NCBI RefSeq assembly: GCF_000611675.1
Contig: NZ_JATV01000011.1
Span: 62,001-126,000, forward strand
Direction: 5' to 3'
Origin: Flavobacterium succinicans LMG 10402
GTDB taxonomy: Bacteria > Bacteroidota > Bacteroidia > Flavobacteriales > Flavobacteriaceae
Length of the DNA stretch: 64,000 nucleotides
Both the position numbers and the translations under genes were made by a program. Shown here piece by piece: positions 48,742 through 57,677 of the stretch. Position 1 is the first letter of the stretch; each line of letters starts with the position of its first letter. A model generated the notes under the pieces. That model ran no database searches. It saw only the letters and a program-made list of their open reading frames with translations, and was not told the origin of the DNA.

Positions 48742-50763
48742 ATGAAAATAACTAAAATTGTTATTGCTTTCTTTTTTTTGATGCTTCATTTTGATGGTAT
48801 AGCACAAGATTTTGAGCTAGGAAAAGTTTCAATAGCTGAACTTCAAGAAAAGCAGCATCCTAAAGATACCGCAGCGGTAGCGGCCATATTGTTTAAAAAA
48901 GGAAGGACTTCATTTGAATACTCCCAAGAAAATGGGTTTATGCTACAAACCGTTGTAAAAATTAGAATTAAGATTTATAAAAAAGAAGGATACGATTGGG
49001 CTAACAAAGCGATAAATTATTCAGTAGATGTATCGCCTAAAGAGTCACTAGATTTTTCAGATGCGGTAACTTATAATTTGGTTAATGGGAAAATTGAGAA
49101 AACGAAGTTAAAAAGCGACGGTATTTTTGTTGAAAAAATTAATAAGTACTGGAATAGAAAAAAAATCACAATGCCTAATGTGAAGGAGGGCTCAGTGATT
49201 GAATATGAATACTCAATAAGAACACCAAATAAAGTGCATCCTAGAGATTGGGATTTTCAAACAACAATTCCAGTAAATTATTGTGAGTATAAGACTTTGG
49301 TTCCTGAGTATTATAGTTATAATTCTTCAACAAAAGGTTTTATATTGCCCAAAGTAAACGTTGTGAAGATTAATAAATCTATAAGTATAACTTCAAAGCA
49401 ACATACACAGGTAGTTGGGCTTAATGCACCAAAAACGAATTTTTCTACTAACACTTATTCCTATATGGAAACAGTAACTACATACGTTACTGAGCATCTT
49501 CCAGCAATGAAAAACGAGAGTTTTGTAAATAATATTGAGAATTACACAAGTAGCTTAGTTCAAGAATTATCCACCATTCAATTCCCCAATGAGCCCATCA
49601 AATCCTATGCGACCAATTGGAATTCGGTAGTAAAAACGATTTATGATTACGAAGATTTTGGTCCTGAGTTAAATAAAACGGGCTATTTTGAAGATGAAAT
49701 CAAAGCTTTGATTGCGCCGTTGAATTCTCCAGAAGAAAAGATTGCTGCAATTTTTACCTATGTGAAGAATAATGTAAAATGGAATGGATTCCTAGGATAC
49801 TATTGTGAGCAAGGAGTAAGAACGGCCTTCAAAAATAAAACAGGTAATGTTGGAGATATTAACTTGATGTTAACTGCTATGTTGCGTTATGCAGGTTTAG
49901 AAGCCAATCCTGTTTTGGTAAGTACTCGGGATAATGGTATTGCTTTGTTTCCTTCTCGCACCGCTTTCAATTATGTTATTACAGAAGTAGATCTTCCAAG
50001 TGGACCATTATTGTTAGATGCCACTGATGCTAATTCGTTGCCTAATATTTTGCCGGTACGCGATCTGAATTGGTTTGGCCGATTAATTCGAAAAGATGGT
50101 ACTTCTTCAGAAGTTGATTTAACACCAAAAATGGCTTCTATGGATGTGGTTGCTATGAACTGTTCAGTAGATTCTTCCGGTAAGATTGAAGGTAAGTTTC
50201 AAAGGCAGTTAACCAATCATAATGGGATGTTGTTTCGTTCACTAGTTTCTGGAGAAAATCAAGATACTTATTTGGAAAAATTTGAAAATGAACATGGAAA
50301 AATCGAAGTGCAAGAGTACAAACGCAGTAATGAAAAGGATTTGCAAGCACCAGTTACCGAAGTTTTTTCGTTTTCTGGGTCTAATTTATGCGAAGTCATT
50401 CAAGATAAAATGTATCTCAATCCTTTATTGTTTTTCACCCAGAAGGAGAATCCTTTCAAACAAGAGATTCGTGAGTACCCTATAGATTATAGCTATCCAT
50501 TTTTGGATAAGTATACTATCAATATTGCCATCCCCGAAGGATATACTGTGGAGTCTATTCCGGCATCAATTGCATTAGCAATGGAGGATAATTTGGGAGG
50601 ATTTAAATTTTTGACCCAAGTAAACGATAAATCGATCCAAATTTTGGTACAACAGCAAATTAATAGTTCAATTATTGCCGCTGATTACTATGAAATGGTC
50701 AAAGGTTATTATCAAAAAATGATAGAAAAACAAAATGAAAAAATTGTTTTGAAAAAAGCTTAA
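48742..50763 (+). CDS. DUF3857 protein with degenerate transglutaminase domain (paralogue 2)
   Basis: 673 residues, signal peptide ending DGIAQDF. DUF3857 region: FSDAVTYNLVNGKIEKTKLK and ITMPNVKEGSVIEYEYSI. In the transglutaminase-like core the Cys position reads TGNVGDINLML (370-372 V-G-D in place of D-C-K) and the His position FNYVITEV (Tyr411), while the Asp in LLLDATDAN (426) remains. It should therefore lack thiol-protease-type activity and act as a binding or scaffold protein (inference). Closely similar to the next gene, which starts 2 bases after its stop. Confidence 0.87.
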   Translation: MKITKIVIAFFFLMLHFDGIAQDFELGKVSIAELQEKQHPKDTAAVAAILFKKGRTSFEYSQENGFMLQTVVKIRIKIYKKEGYDWANKAINYSVDVSPKESLDFSDAVTYNLVNGKIEKTKLKSDGIFVEKINKYWNRKKITMPNVKEGSVIEYEYSIRTPNKVHPRDWDFQTTIPVNYCEYKTLVPEYYSYNSSTKGFILPKVNVVKINKSISITSKQHTQVVGLNAPKTNFSTNTYSYMETVTTYVTEHLPAMKNESFVNNIENYTSSLVQELSTIQFPNEPIKSYATNWNSVVKTIYDYEDFGPELNKTGYFEDEIKALIAPLNSPEEKIAAIFTYVKNNVKWNGFLGYYCEQGVRTAFKNKTGNVGDINLMLTAMLRYAGLEANPVLVSTRDNGIALFPSRTAFNYVITEVDLPSGPLLLDATDANSLPNILPVRDLNWFGRLIRKDGTSSEVDLTPKMASMDVVAMNCSVDSSGKIEGKFQRQLTNHNGMLFRSLVSGENQDTYLEKFENEHGKIEVQEYKRSNEKDLQAPVTEVFSFSGSNLCEVIQDKMYLNPLLFFTQKENPFKQEIREYPIDYSYPFLDKYTINIAIPEGYTVESIPASIALAMEDNLGGFKFLTQVNDKSIQILVQQQINSSIIAADYYEMVKGYYQKMIEKQNEKIVLKKA

Positions 50764-50765
50764 TA

Positions 50766-52751
50766 ATGAAAAACATACTTTTATTTCTATTCCTTTTTTG
50801 TTGGACAATGAGCTCTAGCGCTCAAGATTTTCAATTGGGAAAGGTGACCGAGGCAGAACTTCAAGAGAAAAAGCATCCCAAAGACTCGTCTGCGGTAGCG
50901 GCGGTTTTGTATAAAAAAGCCAGGACTTTTTTTACCTATACTGTCAAAACTGGATTTATTGCGAATCATGAAATAAAATATAGAATCAAAATCTATAAAA
51001 AAGAAGGACTAAAATGGGCCACCTTTGCAGTGCCTTATTACATCGGGTACGAAGAATTGACACCCGACGTGATCAAATTTTCGGATGCGGTCACTTACAA
51101 TTTAGAACAAGATAAAATCACCAAGACAAAACTTACTAGTGAAGGTAATTTTGTAGAAAAAGTGAACCGATATTGGAAAAAGACAAGCATTACCCTGCCT
51201 AATGTAAAAGTAGGTTCTGTGATCGAGTTCAAATATGTGCACAAATCAGAAAATATCTTTAAGTTTCCTGATATGATTTTGCAATATGATATTCCGGTTA
51301 ATAATTTTCAATATACCACACAAATCCCCGAGGTATATATTTATAAAACCTTATTATCGGGATATAATGAAGTAAAAAATAGCAGTGAAATTAGTTTTGG
51401 ATCCACTTCCTATGAAAATGAGGTAAAGCAAACCGCCCATTTGAGTTACAAGCAAATCAATACCAATTATACAGCTCATGATTTGCCAGCCTTGTATGAA
51501 GAAGATTTTGTAGATAACACAGATAATTACACTTCAAAAATTCAACAAGAATTAGAAAGGATACGCTACACCGATCAGCCAGATAAGGACTATAGTGTTA
51601 CTTGGGAAGGTGTGGCAAAGACTATTTTTAAAGAAAAGGATTTTGGAGACGAATTGCTTAAAGGGAGATATTTTGCCAGTGGTACCCGAACTATAATCGA
51701 AGGTAAAACCACACAAACGGAAAAAATGGAAGCCCTTTTTAAGCATGTTCAAGAAAAAATGAATTGGGATAAAACTTTTGGAGTGTATGTAGATCAAGGT
51801 GTAGAGAAAGCCTATCAAACCTCCACGGGCAATGTAGCCGAGATAAATTTTATTCTGATCAATATGCTTAACTTAGTTGGAATTCAGGCCAACCCCGTAT
51901 TGGTAAGCACATTGGATCATGGTGTGCCTGCGTTTCCAGGTCGTAGTGGTTTTAATTATGTGATTGTTGGTGCGCTGGTGGATGGCAAAGACTTTTTGTT
52001 AGACGCGGCTCATAAATTTACGGCCCCAAATATTCTTCCGTTGTCTTTGATCAATTGGACCGGAAGAATGATTCAATCCGATGGAACATCAACCGAAATT
52101 AATCTAATGGATCGTCCAATATCCAAAAGTATCGTCGGTTTAAGTGTTAAAATTGAAGCGAATGGAAGAGTAACTGGAATGTACAAAAATCAAAAAACAG
52201 ATTTTGAAGCTTTGGCTTTTCGAGAAAATAATGCAGATTTGACTTCAGAAGATCAAATAGAAAAATTAGAGAATAAGGTTAAAGGCTTAAGTGTAAAGGA
52301 GTATAATGTTACCAATTTGAAAACCGATTTTTCAAAGCCTTTAATAGAATCTTTTGCTTTTGAATTAGAACACCCTTTTGATGTGATTGGAGATAAAATG
52401 TATCTGAATCCAGTATTGTTCCTGAAGAGTTTGAATAACCCATTTAAATCTCAAGACCGAAAAATGCCTATTTATTTTGGTCCTACAAAACAAGAAAAAT
52501 TTATCATTAGCATTGATATTCCTGAAGGATATTCTGTAGAGTTTTTACCTATTCCTATAAAAATGGCGGCACAAGATGAAATTGCTAGTTTTTCTTATAA
52601 TGCTAAATTAGAGGGGAATAAACTGCAAGTGGCGGTCACTAATCAAATCAATAAGGTTATTGTTGCTTCAGAATATTATGAAATGTTAAAAGAGTTTTTT
52701 CAAAAATCAGTAGATAAATTAAGCGAGAAAATTGTCTTGAAAAAGGCCTAA
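50766..52751 (+). CDS. DUF3857 protein with degenerate transglutaminase domain (paralogue 3)
   Basis: 661 residues, signal peptide ending SSAQDFQLG. The sequence parallels the preceding gene throughout: VTEAELQEKKHPKDSSAVAAVLYKKARTFF, FSDAVTYNLEQDKITKTKL, TLPNVKVGSVIEFKYV. The catalytic Cys is replaced (TGNVAEINFIL) and the His by Tyr (GFNYVIVGAL), with Asp kept (FLLDAAHKF). Thus it and its neighbour are products of a tandem duplication after loss of the catalytic residues. Both end EKIVLKKA. Confidence 0.87.
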   Translation: MKNILLFLFLFCWTMSSSAQDFQLGKVTEAELQEKKHPKDSSAVAAVLYKKARTFFTYTVKTGFIANHEIKYRIKIYKKEGLKWATFAVPYYIGYEELTPDVIKFSDAVTYNLEQDKITKTKLTSEGNFVEKVNRYWKKTSITLPNVKVGSVIEFKYVHKSENIFKFPDMILQYDIPVNNFQYTTQIPEVYIYKTLLSGYNEVKNSSEISFGSTSYENEVKQTAHLSYKQINTNYTAHDLPALYEEDFVDNTDNYTSKIQQELERIRYTDQPDKDYSVTWEGVAKTIFKEKDFGDELLKGRYFASGTRTIIEGKTTQTEKMEALFKHVQEKMNWDKTFGVYVDQGVEKAYQTSTGNVAEINFILINMLNLVGIQANPVLVSTLDHGVPAFPGRSGFNYVIVGALVDGKDFLLDAAHKFTAPNILPLSLINWTGRMIQSDGTSTEINLMDRPISKSIVGLSVKIEANGRVTGMYKNQKTDFEALAFRENNADLTSEDQIEKLENKVKGLSVKEYNVTNLKTDFSKPLIESFAFELEHPFDVIGDKMYLNPVLFLKSLNNPFKSQDRKMPIYFGPTKQEKFIISIDIPEGYSVEFLPIPIKMAAQDEIASFSYNAKLEGNKLQVAVTNQINKVIVASEYYEMLKEFFQKSVDKLSEKIVLKKA

Positions 52752-52799
52752 TGATTCGGTGTTATTCTCGATGCCATCATAACTCTTGAGTACTTTATC

Positions 52800-52807
52800 T
52801 ATCTTTG
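52800..52807 (+). promoter_or_regulatory. -7 promoter element of the MazG-like gene
   Basis: TATCTTTG fits TAnnTTTG, 19 bases before the start codon. Confidence 0.55.
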
Positions 52808-52826
52808 ACAAAAAAAATAATTCGAT

Positions 52827-53153
52827 ATGAACTTGAAAAACGCACAACTCGACGTAGACAATTGGATTCAAGAACACGGTGTTCGTTATTTTAACGAATT
52901 GACCAATATGGCACAACTCACCGAAGAAGTAGGTGAAGTAGCTAGAATCATTGCGCGCCGCTATGGTGAACAATCTGAAAAAGAAAGTGACAAGAACAAA
53001 GATTTGGGTGAAGAATTGGCCGACGTAGTTTTTGTAGTATTGTGTTTGGCTAACCAAACGGGTATCGATTTACAAGCGGCTTTTGATAAAAAAATGGATT
53101 TAAAATCCGTTCGAGATAAAGATCGTCACAAAAACAACGAGAAATTACAATAA
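52827..53153 (+). CDS. MazG-like nucleotide pyrophosphohydrolase
   Basis: 108 residues, one MazG/all-alpha NTP pyrophosphatase domain. Metal-binding motif EEVGEVARIIARR with the second half DLGEELADVVFVVLCLAN (ExxE ... ExxD). Small members of this size hydrolyse (d)NTPs to monophosphates for pool cleaning; the preferred nucleotide is unknown. It stands between the DUF3857 genes and aroA. Confidence 0.92.
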   Translation: MNLKNAQLDVDNWIQEHGVRYFNELTNMAQLTEEVGEVARIIARRYGEQSEKESDKNKDLGEELADVVFVVLCLANQTGIDLQAAFDKKMDLKSVRDKDRHKNNEKLQ

Positions 53154-53211
53154 ATTAAGGTTAATGCGTTATGAATTGTGAGGGAGTAATCTTAAATTGC
53201 GACCCAAAATT

Positions 53212-53250
53212 AGTTGAGTGTAAAGCTTCTACTATAGCATGCGCTCAACT
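53212..53250 (+). promoter_or_regulatory. Stem-loop upstream of aroA
   Basis: AGTTGAGTG (53212-53220) pairs with CGCTCAACT (53242-53250), 9 base pairs including one G-U, ending 15 bases before the aroA ATG. No T run follows, so not a terminator. It covers a non-preferred upstream start (53239). Confidence 0.4.
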
Positions 53251-53265
53251 CTCATTAGTACAACT

Positions 53266-54516
53266 ATGAATTTATTATTACAGTCGGCAATAAGCGACTT
53301 GAAAGCGAATATATTAATTACAGGTTCGAAAAGCGAAACCAATCGATTATTGCTTTTACAAGCATTATATCCAAGTATTTCTTTAAAAAACACTTCGAAT
53401 TCTGACGATTCCGAAGTAATGCTAAAGGCGTTGCAAAGCACAAAAAAGGCAAGCTCGGATGCTCAAATCAGCGATATTCATCATGCAGGAACGGCAATGC
53501 GTTTTCTAACGGCTTATTTTTCCGTAAGTCCAGGACATGAAGTCGTATTAACAGGATCGCAGCGAATGACAGAGCGTCCGATAAAAGTATTGGTTGAAGC
53601 TTTACAACAGTTAGGCGCGGAGATTACTTACGAGAAAGAAGAGGGGTATCCGCCAATCCGCATTAAAGGACAAAAAATCACGAAATCAAAAGTGAGTATT
53701 CCAGCCAATGTGAGTAGTCAATACATTTCAGCTCTTTTACTAGTGGCACCACAATTAGAAAACGGGCTTGAGTTGACCTTGGTTGGCGAGATTACGTCAG
53801 TGCCTTATATCAAAATGACTTTGGCATTGCTCAACGAAATTGGTGTAGAAACTAAATTCAAAGAAAATTCTATCACGGTCAAACCATTAGCTATAAACTC
53901 AAAACCACAAACGCTAACCGTCGAATCCGATTGGAGTTCCGCTTCATACTTTTTTAGTGTGGTGGCCTTGTCAGAAATCGGTACCGAAATCCGATTGTCT
54001 AGTTATAAACAAAATAGTTTGCAAGGCGATGCGGCATTGGTCGAAATCTATAAAGAATTAGGAGTGACTACCGTTTTTGAAGACGATAGTATGATACTTC
54101 GTAAAGAAGCAAGTTATAACCTGCAATCCTTAATTTGCGATTTGAATTCCTCTCCCGATATTGCCCAAACTATTGTAGTAACTTGCTTTGGTTTAGGTAT
54201 TGGCTGTCATTTGACGGGTTTACATACCCTAAAAATCAAGGAAACCGATAGGCTAGAAGCTCTCAAAGCCGAGCTGACCAAGTTAGATGCAGTCATTTCG
54301 GTAACCGAAGATAGCTTAACGTTAGATCCCTCGGTGACTATTGCCGAAAATGTAGCGATCGATACCTACAACGACCATCGCATGGCTATGGCTTTTGCTC
54401 CTTTGGCTTTGTTAGTTCCTATTGTTATCAACGATGCTGAGGTAGTTTCTAAATCATATCCCGATTTTTGGAACGATTGGAAACAATTAGGAGTCTCTGT
54501 GAGCGAAATAGCATAG
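53266..54516 (+). CDS. aroA: 3-Phosphoshikimate 1-carboxyvinyltransferase (EPSP synthase)
   Basis: Joins phosphoenolpyruvate to shikimate 3-phosphate. 416 residues from MNLLLQSAISD. Motifs: ILITGSKSETNRLLLLQAL (active-site GSKSxTNR), DIHHAGTAMRFLTAY, GSQRMTERPIK, VSSQYISALLL, SDWSSASYFF, LKIKETDRLEALK and DTYNDHRMAMAFAPL. The ITGSKSETNR form and general pattern are of the Bacteroidetes type. An in-frame ATG at 53239 exists inside the stem-loop; ATG 53266 fits the family start. Confidence 0.95.
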   Translation: MNLLLQSAISDLKANILITGSKSETNRLLLLQALYPSISLKNTSNSDDSEVMLKALQSTKKASSDAQISDIHHAGTAMRFLTAYFSVSPGHEVVLTGSQRMTERPIKVLVEALQQLGAEITYEKEEGYPPIRIKGQKITKSKVSIPANVSSQYISALLLVAPQLENGLELTLVGEITSVPYIKMTLALLNEIGVETKFKENSITVKPLAINSKPQTLTVESDWSSASYFFSVVALSEIGTEIRLSSYKQNSLQGDAALVEIYKELGVTTVFEDDSMILRKEASYNLQSLICDLNSSPDIAQTIVVTCFGLGIGCHLTGLHTLKIKETDRLEALKAELTKLDAVISVTEDSLTLDPSVTIAENVAIDTYNDHRMAMAFAPLALLVPIVINDAEVVSKSYPDFWNDWKQLGVSVSEIA

Positions 54517-54565
54517 TGCTAAGTACTTGAATTTGCGATGAAAAGCAAAATAAACCGCAAAACAC

Positions 54566-54597
54566 TTGACAACCCCTGTTTGGGAATCGTATATTTG
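54566..54597 (+). promoter_or_regulatory. Promoter of queA
   Basis: -33 TTG (54566-54568, in CTTGACA), 21-base spacer, -7 TATATTTG (54590-54597). Confidence 0.75.
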
Positions 54598-54662
54598 CAA
54601 CTGTTTTAAGTTGAAAGTGAAATAGCTTCTAACTTAGAATTTCTAACTTCTAATTTTTTCAA

Positions 54663-55712
54663 ATGAAATTATCCCACTTTAACTTCAACTTACCCAAAGA
54701 ACTTCTAGCCGAATATCCTGCAGAAAACAGAGACGAATCTCGTTTAATGGTAATCGATAGAAAAAAACAAACCATTGAGCACAAAATGTTCAAGGATGTT
54801 ATTGATTATTTTGATGATGGCGATGTCATGATTTTGAACAATACCAAGGTTTTTCCAGCTCGTTTGTACGGCAACAAGGAAAAAACTGGAGCTCGTATCG
54901 AAGTTTTTTTGTTAAGAGAATTAAACGCAGAACAACGTTTATGGGACGTTTTGGTTGATCCAGCTCGTAAAATTCGTATCGGAAACAAATTGTATTTTGG
55001 CGATGATGATTCGTTAGTTGCCGAGGTAATTGATAATACAACCTCTCGCGGTAGAACACTACGTTTTTTATATGATGGTTCTTATGAAGAATTCAGAAAT
55101 AAATTAACCGAACTTGGTGAAACACCAATCCCAAAATATATCAATAGAGAGGTAAATGAAGACGATGCGGAACGTTACCAAACTATTTATGCCAAAGAAG
55201 AAGGGGCTGTTGCTGCGCCAACCGCAGGACTGCACTTCTCTAAACACCTATTAAAGCGTTTAGAAATTAAAGGCGTAAAATTCGCTGAGGTAACCCTACA
55301 CGTTGGTTTAGGAACCTTCAATCCGGTGGAGGTAGAAGATTTATCCAAACACAAAATGGATTCCGAAGAATTAAAAATCACCCAAGAAGCCTGTGATATT
55401 GTAAACGAAGGAAAAGAAAAGAAAAAACGTATTTGCGCCGTTGGTACCACCTCTATGCGTGCTGTAGAAAGTGCTGTATCTTCACAAAGTACCTTAAACC
55501 CTTTTGACGGCTGGACAAATAAATTCATTTTTCCTCCACACGATTTTAGTATTGCCACTTGTATGATTACCAATTTTCATACGCCAAAATCAACATTATT
55601 AATGATGATTTCTGCGTTTTGTGGTCACGATTTAATGAAACGTGCCTACGAAGAAGCCATCAAAGAAGAATATAAATTCTATTCTTACGGAGATGCCATG
55701 TTGATCATTTAA
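54663..55712 (+). CDS. queA: tRNA preQ1(34) S-adenosylmethionine ribosyltransferase-isomerase
   Basis: Penultimate step of queuosine synthesis: moves ribose from SAM to preQ1 in tRNA, giving epoxyqueuosine. 349 residues, normal. [71 protein letters not shown] and the C-terminal [20 protein letters not shown] are all QueA hallmarks. Own promoter and terminator. Confidence 0.97.
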   Translation: MKLSHFNFNLPKELLAEYPAENRDESRLMVIDRKKQTIEHKMFKDVIDYFDDGDVMILNNTKVFPARLYGNKEKTGARIEVFLLRELNAEQRLWDVLVDPARKIRIGNKLYFGDDDSLVAEVIDNTTSRGRTLRFLYDGSYEEFRNKLTELGETPIPKYINREVNEDDAERYQTIYAKEEGAVAAPTAGLHFSKHLLKRLEIKGVKFAEVTLHVGLGTFNPVEVEDLSKHKMDSEELKITQEACDIVNEGKEKKKRICAVGTTSMRAVESAVSSQSTLNPFDGWTNKFIFPPHDFSIATCMITNFHTPKSTLLMMISAFCGHDLMKRAYEEAIKEEYKFYSYGDAMLII

Positions 55713-55731
55713 GCACAACATTATATTTTTA

Positions 55732-55768
55732 AAAAAATCTCGTCAAGCAATGGCGAGATTTTTTTTTG
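55732..55768 (+). terminator. Terminator of queA
   Basis: AAAAAATCTCG (55732-55742), 11-base loop, CGAGATTTTTTTT (from 55754). Confidence 0.9.
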
Positions 55769-55916
55769 GGGCGTATTACGGGCTGTACATTACAATAAAG
55801 AGCGCTGGCACTGTAGTATTGCTCCTACTGCGGGAGCTTCCGTTGGTCGCTTCCTCGTTAGGGCAATACTACAGTGCCAGCGCTCTTTATTTTCATTCCC
55901 ATCCCTAACGCAATTC
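55763..55916 (-). repeat. Variable-hairpin intergenic repeat, copy 7, with 29-base perfect arms
   Basis: Minus-strand reading opens GCGTTAGGGATGGGAATGAA and closes near GTAATACGCCCC, like the other copies (GCGTGAGGGATAG ... GTCACGCCC). Between lie perfect 29-base inverted arms at 55794-55822 and 55863-55891 (containing GCGCTGGCACTGTAGTATTG) and a 40-base loop with its own GCTCC/GGGAGC hairpin. Confidence 0.7.
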
Positions 55917-56252
55917 CTCTTCAAAACAGCTACTCTCCAGATTTTTACAGAATTCCCATTAAGTAATACGGTTTTTTCAGAACGCTATTCAAACCAAAAA
56001 AATATGGATACAAATATCATTGGTGTCAATACATTTGTGCAATTAAAAACAATGTCTTTTCTTGTAAATTTGTGTAATTCGTGTTTACTTTTTTTTCAAT
56101 CACCAAAAAACAAAAAAATCTGAGTAGATCTCTTCTACTAATCTTAATTTTCTTAATCTCTTCATGGTAAAAAAGACTTCCTCTATTTTTTCTGGCCCGC
56201 ACAATTCATCGAAGCCCCATTTTTACTACATTTACCCATCAAAACAACACTT
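55917..56252 (+). other. Non-coding stretch upstream of kynU
   Basis: No ORF of note. Contains TAAATTTG at about 56065 and TACATTTA at 56227-56234 (one mismatch from the -7 consensus, 19 bases before kynU), which may be its promoter. No operator or riboswitch recognised. Confidence 0.4.
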
Positions 56253-57542
56253 ATGAATTTCAAAAATACGCTCGAATTTGCACAGCAATTAGATGCACAA
56301 GATTCGTTGAGAAGCTATCAAAACGAATTTATTTTCCCTCAAGTCAATAACCAAAAAGTAATCTATTTTACAGGAAACTCTCTTGGTTTGCAACCCAAAA
56401 GAACCAAAACCTATGTTGATGAAGTAATGAACGATTGGGCCAATCTTGCCGTTGAAGGTCATTTCTATGCCGACAAACCTTGGTGGGATTATCACGAACG
56501 TTTTGCAGCACCATTAAGTAAAATTGTAGGTGCTTTGCCTAGCGAAGTAACGGTGATGAATACTCTAACAGTCAATCTTCACTTGTTGATGGTTTCTTTT
56601 TATAAGCCTACGCCCAAAAGGTATAAAATCATTTGCGAAGAAAAAGCCTTTCCTTCAGACCAATATATGTTTCAGAGTCAAGTGCAATTTCACGCTCAAA
56701 ACAGCGGCATCAATGCAAACGATGCCATAGTTGAAATCAAACGTCGAGAAGGAGAACATAACATTCGCCTCGAAGACATTATTAGTAAAATAAACGAAGT
56801 AGGCGATGAGTTGGCGTTGGTTTTAATTGGTGGAGTGAACTATTACACTGGCCAAGTTTTTGATATCAAAACCATCACTGCTGCAGGGCATCGCGTAGGC
56901 GCAAAAGTAGGATGGGACTTAGCACACGCTGCCGGAAATATCAAACTAGAACTGCACGATTGGGAAGTAGATTTTGCCGCTTGGTGCAGTTACAAATATA
57001 TGAACTCAGGTCCCGGAAACGCTTCGGGTTGTTTTGTACATCAAAAACACCACAACGATAGTACTTTGTCGAGGTTTGCAGGTTGGTGGGGACACAACAA
57101 AGAAAGACGTTTCAAAATGGAACCTCAATTTGACCCTGTTCACGGAGCCGATGGTTGGCAAATCAGTAATTTACCAATTTTATCCCTAGCGCCTTATTTG
57201 GCTTCGGTGCATTTATTTGACGAAGTTGGGATGGAGGCATTGATTGTAAAACGTGACCATATTACTTCTTATTTAGAATTTATTTTACACGAAATAGATA
57301 AAGAAGTAGACAGTACTTTTGAGATTATCACTCCAAGTAATCCTGAGGAACGAGCTTCACAATTGTCTGTTTTTTTACACGGTGAAGGACGCAGTTTATT
57401 CGACTATTTGATGAAAAATGGTGTGATTACTGATTGGAGAGAGCCAAATGTAATCCGTTTAGCACCAGTACCTTTATATACTTCTTATGAGGATATGTAT
57501 CGTTTCGGGCAAATTCTGAAGCAAGGAATTCTTCAAAAATAG
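56253..57542 (+). CDS. kynU: Kynureninase
   Basis: PLP enzyme that cleaves kynurenine or 3-hydroxykynurenine to anthranilate or 3-hydroxyanthranilate and alanine. 429 residues: YFTGNSLGLQPKRT (start), WWDYHERFAAPLSKIVGA, VGWDLAHAAGNIKLELHDW, PLP lysine K248 in AAWCSYKYMNSGPGNASG, and FAGWWGHNKERRFKM. All kynureninase signatures are intact. kmo, the preceding step, lies 5.4 kb downstream on the same strand. Closed by a strong terminator. Confidence 0.96.
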   Translation: MNFKNTLEFAQQLDAQDSLRSYQNEFIFPQVNNQKVIYFTGNSLGLQPKRTKTYVDEVMNDWANLAVEGHFYADKPWWDYHERFAAPLSKIVGALPSEVTVMNTLTVNLHLLMVSFYKPTPKRYKIICEEKAFPSDQYMFQSQVQFHAQNSGINANDAIVEIKRREGEHNIRLEDIISKINEVGDELALVLIGGVNYYTGQVFDIKTITAAGHRVGAKVGWDLAHAAGNIKLELHDWEVDFAAWCSYKYMNSGPGNASGCFVHQKHHNDSTLSRFAGWWGHNKERRFKMEPQFDPVHGADGWQISNLPILSLAPYLASVHLFDEVGMEALIVKRDHITSYLEFILHEIDKEVDSTFEIITPSNPEERASQLSVFLHGEGRSLFDYLMKNGVITDWREPNVIRLAPVPLYTSYEDMYRFGQILKQGILQK

Positions 57543-57555
57543 TATAAATCCTAAC

Positions 57556-57590
57556 AAAAAAGTCGGTTAGAACAATCCAACCGACTTTTT
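57556..57590. terminator. Bidirectional terminator after kynU
   Basis: AAAAAGTCGGTT (57556-57567) and AACCGACTTTTT (57579-57590) between convergent genes. Confidence 0.88.
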
Positions 57591-57677
57591 TTAGAAATGT
57601 AACTAACAGATAGAAAACCTATAGCGTACGTTTCGAAAAAGGAAGTATTTGCCTTCTTCTAAACGCCATCGCCATAC

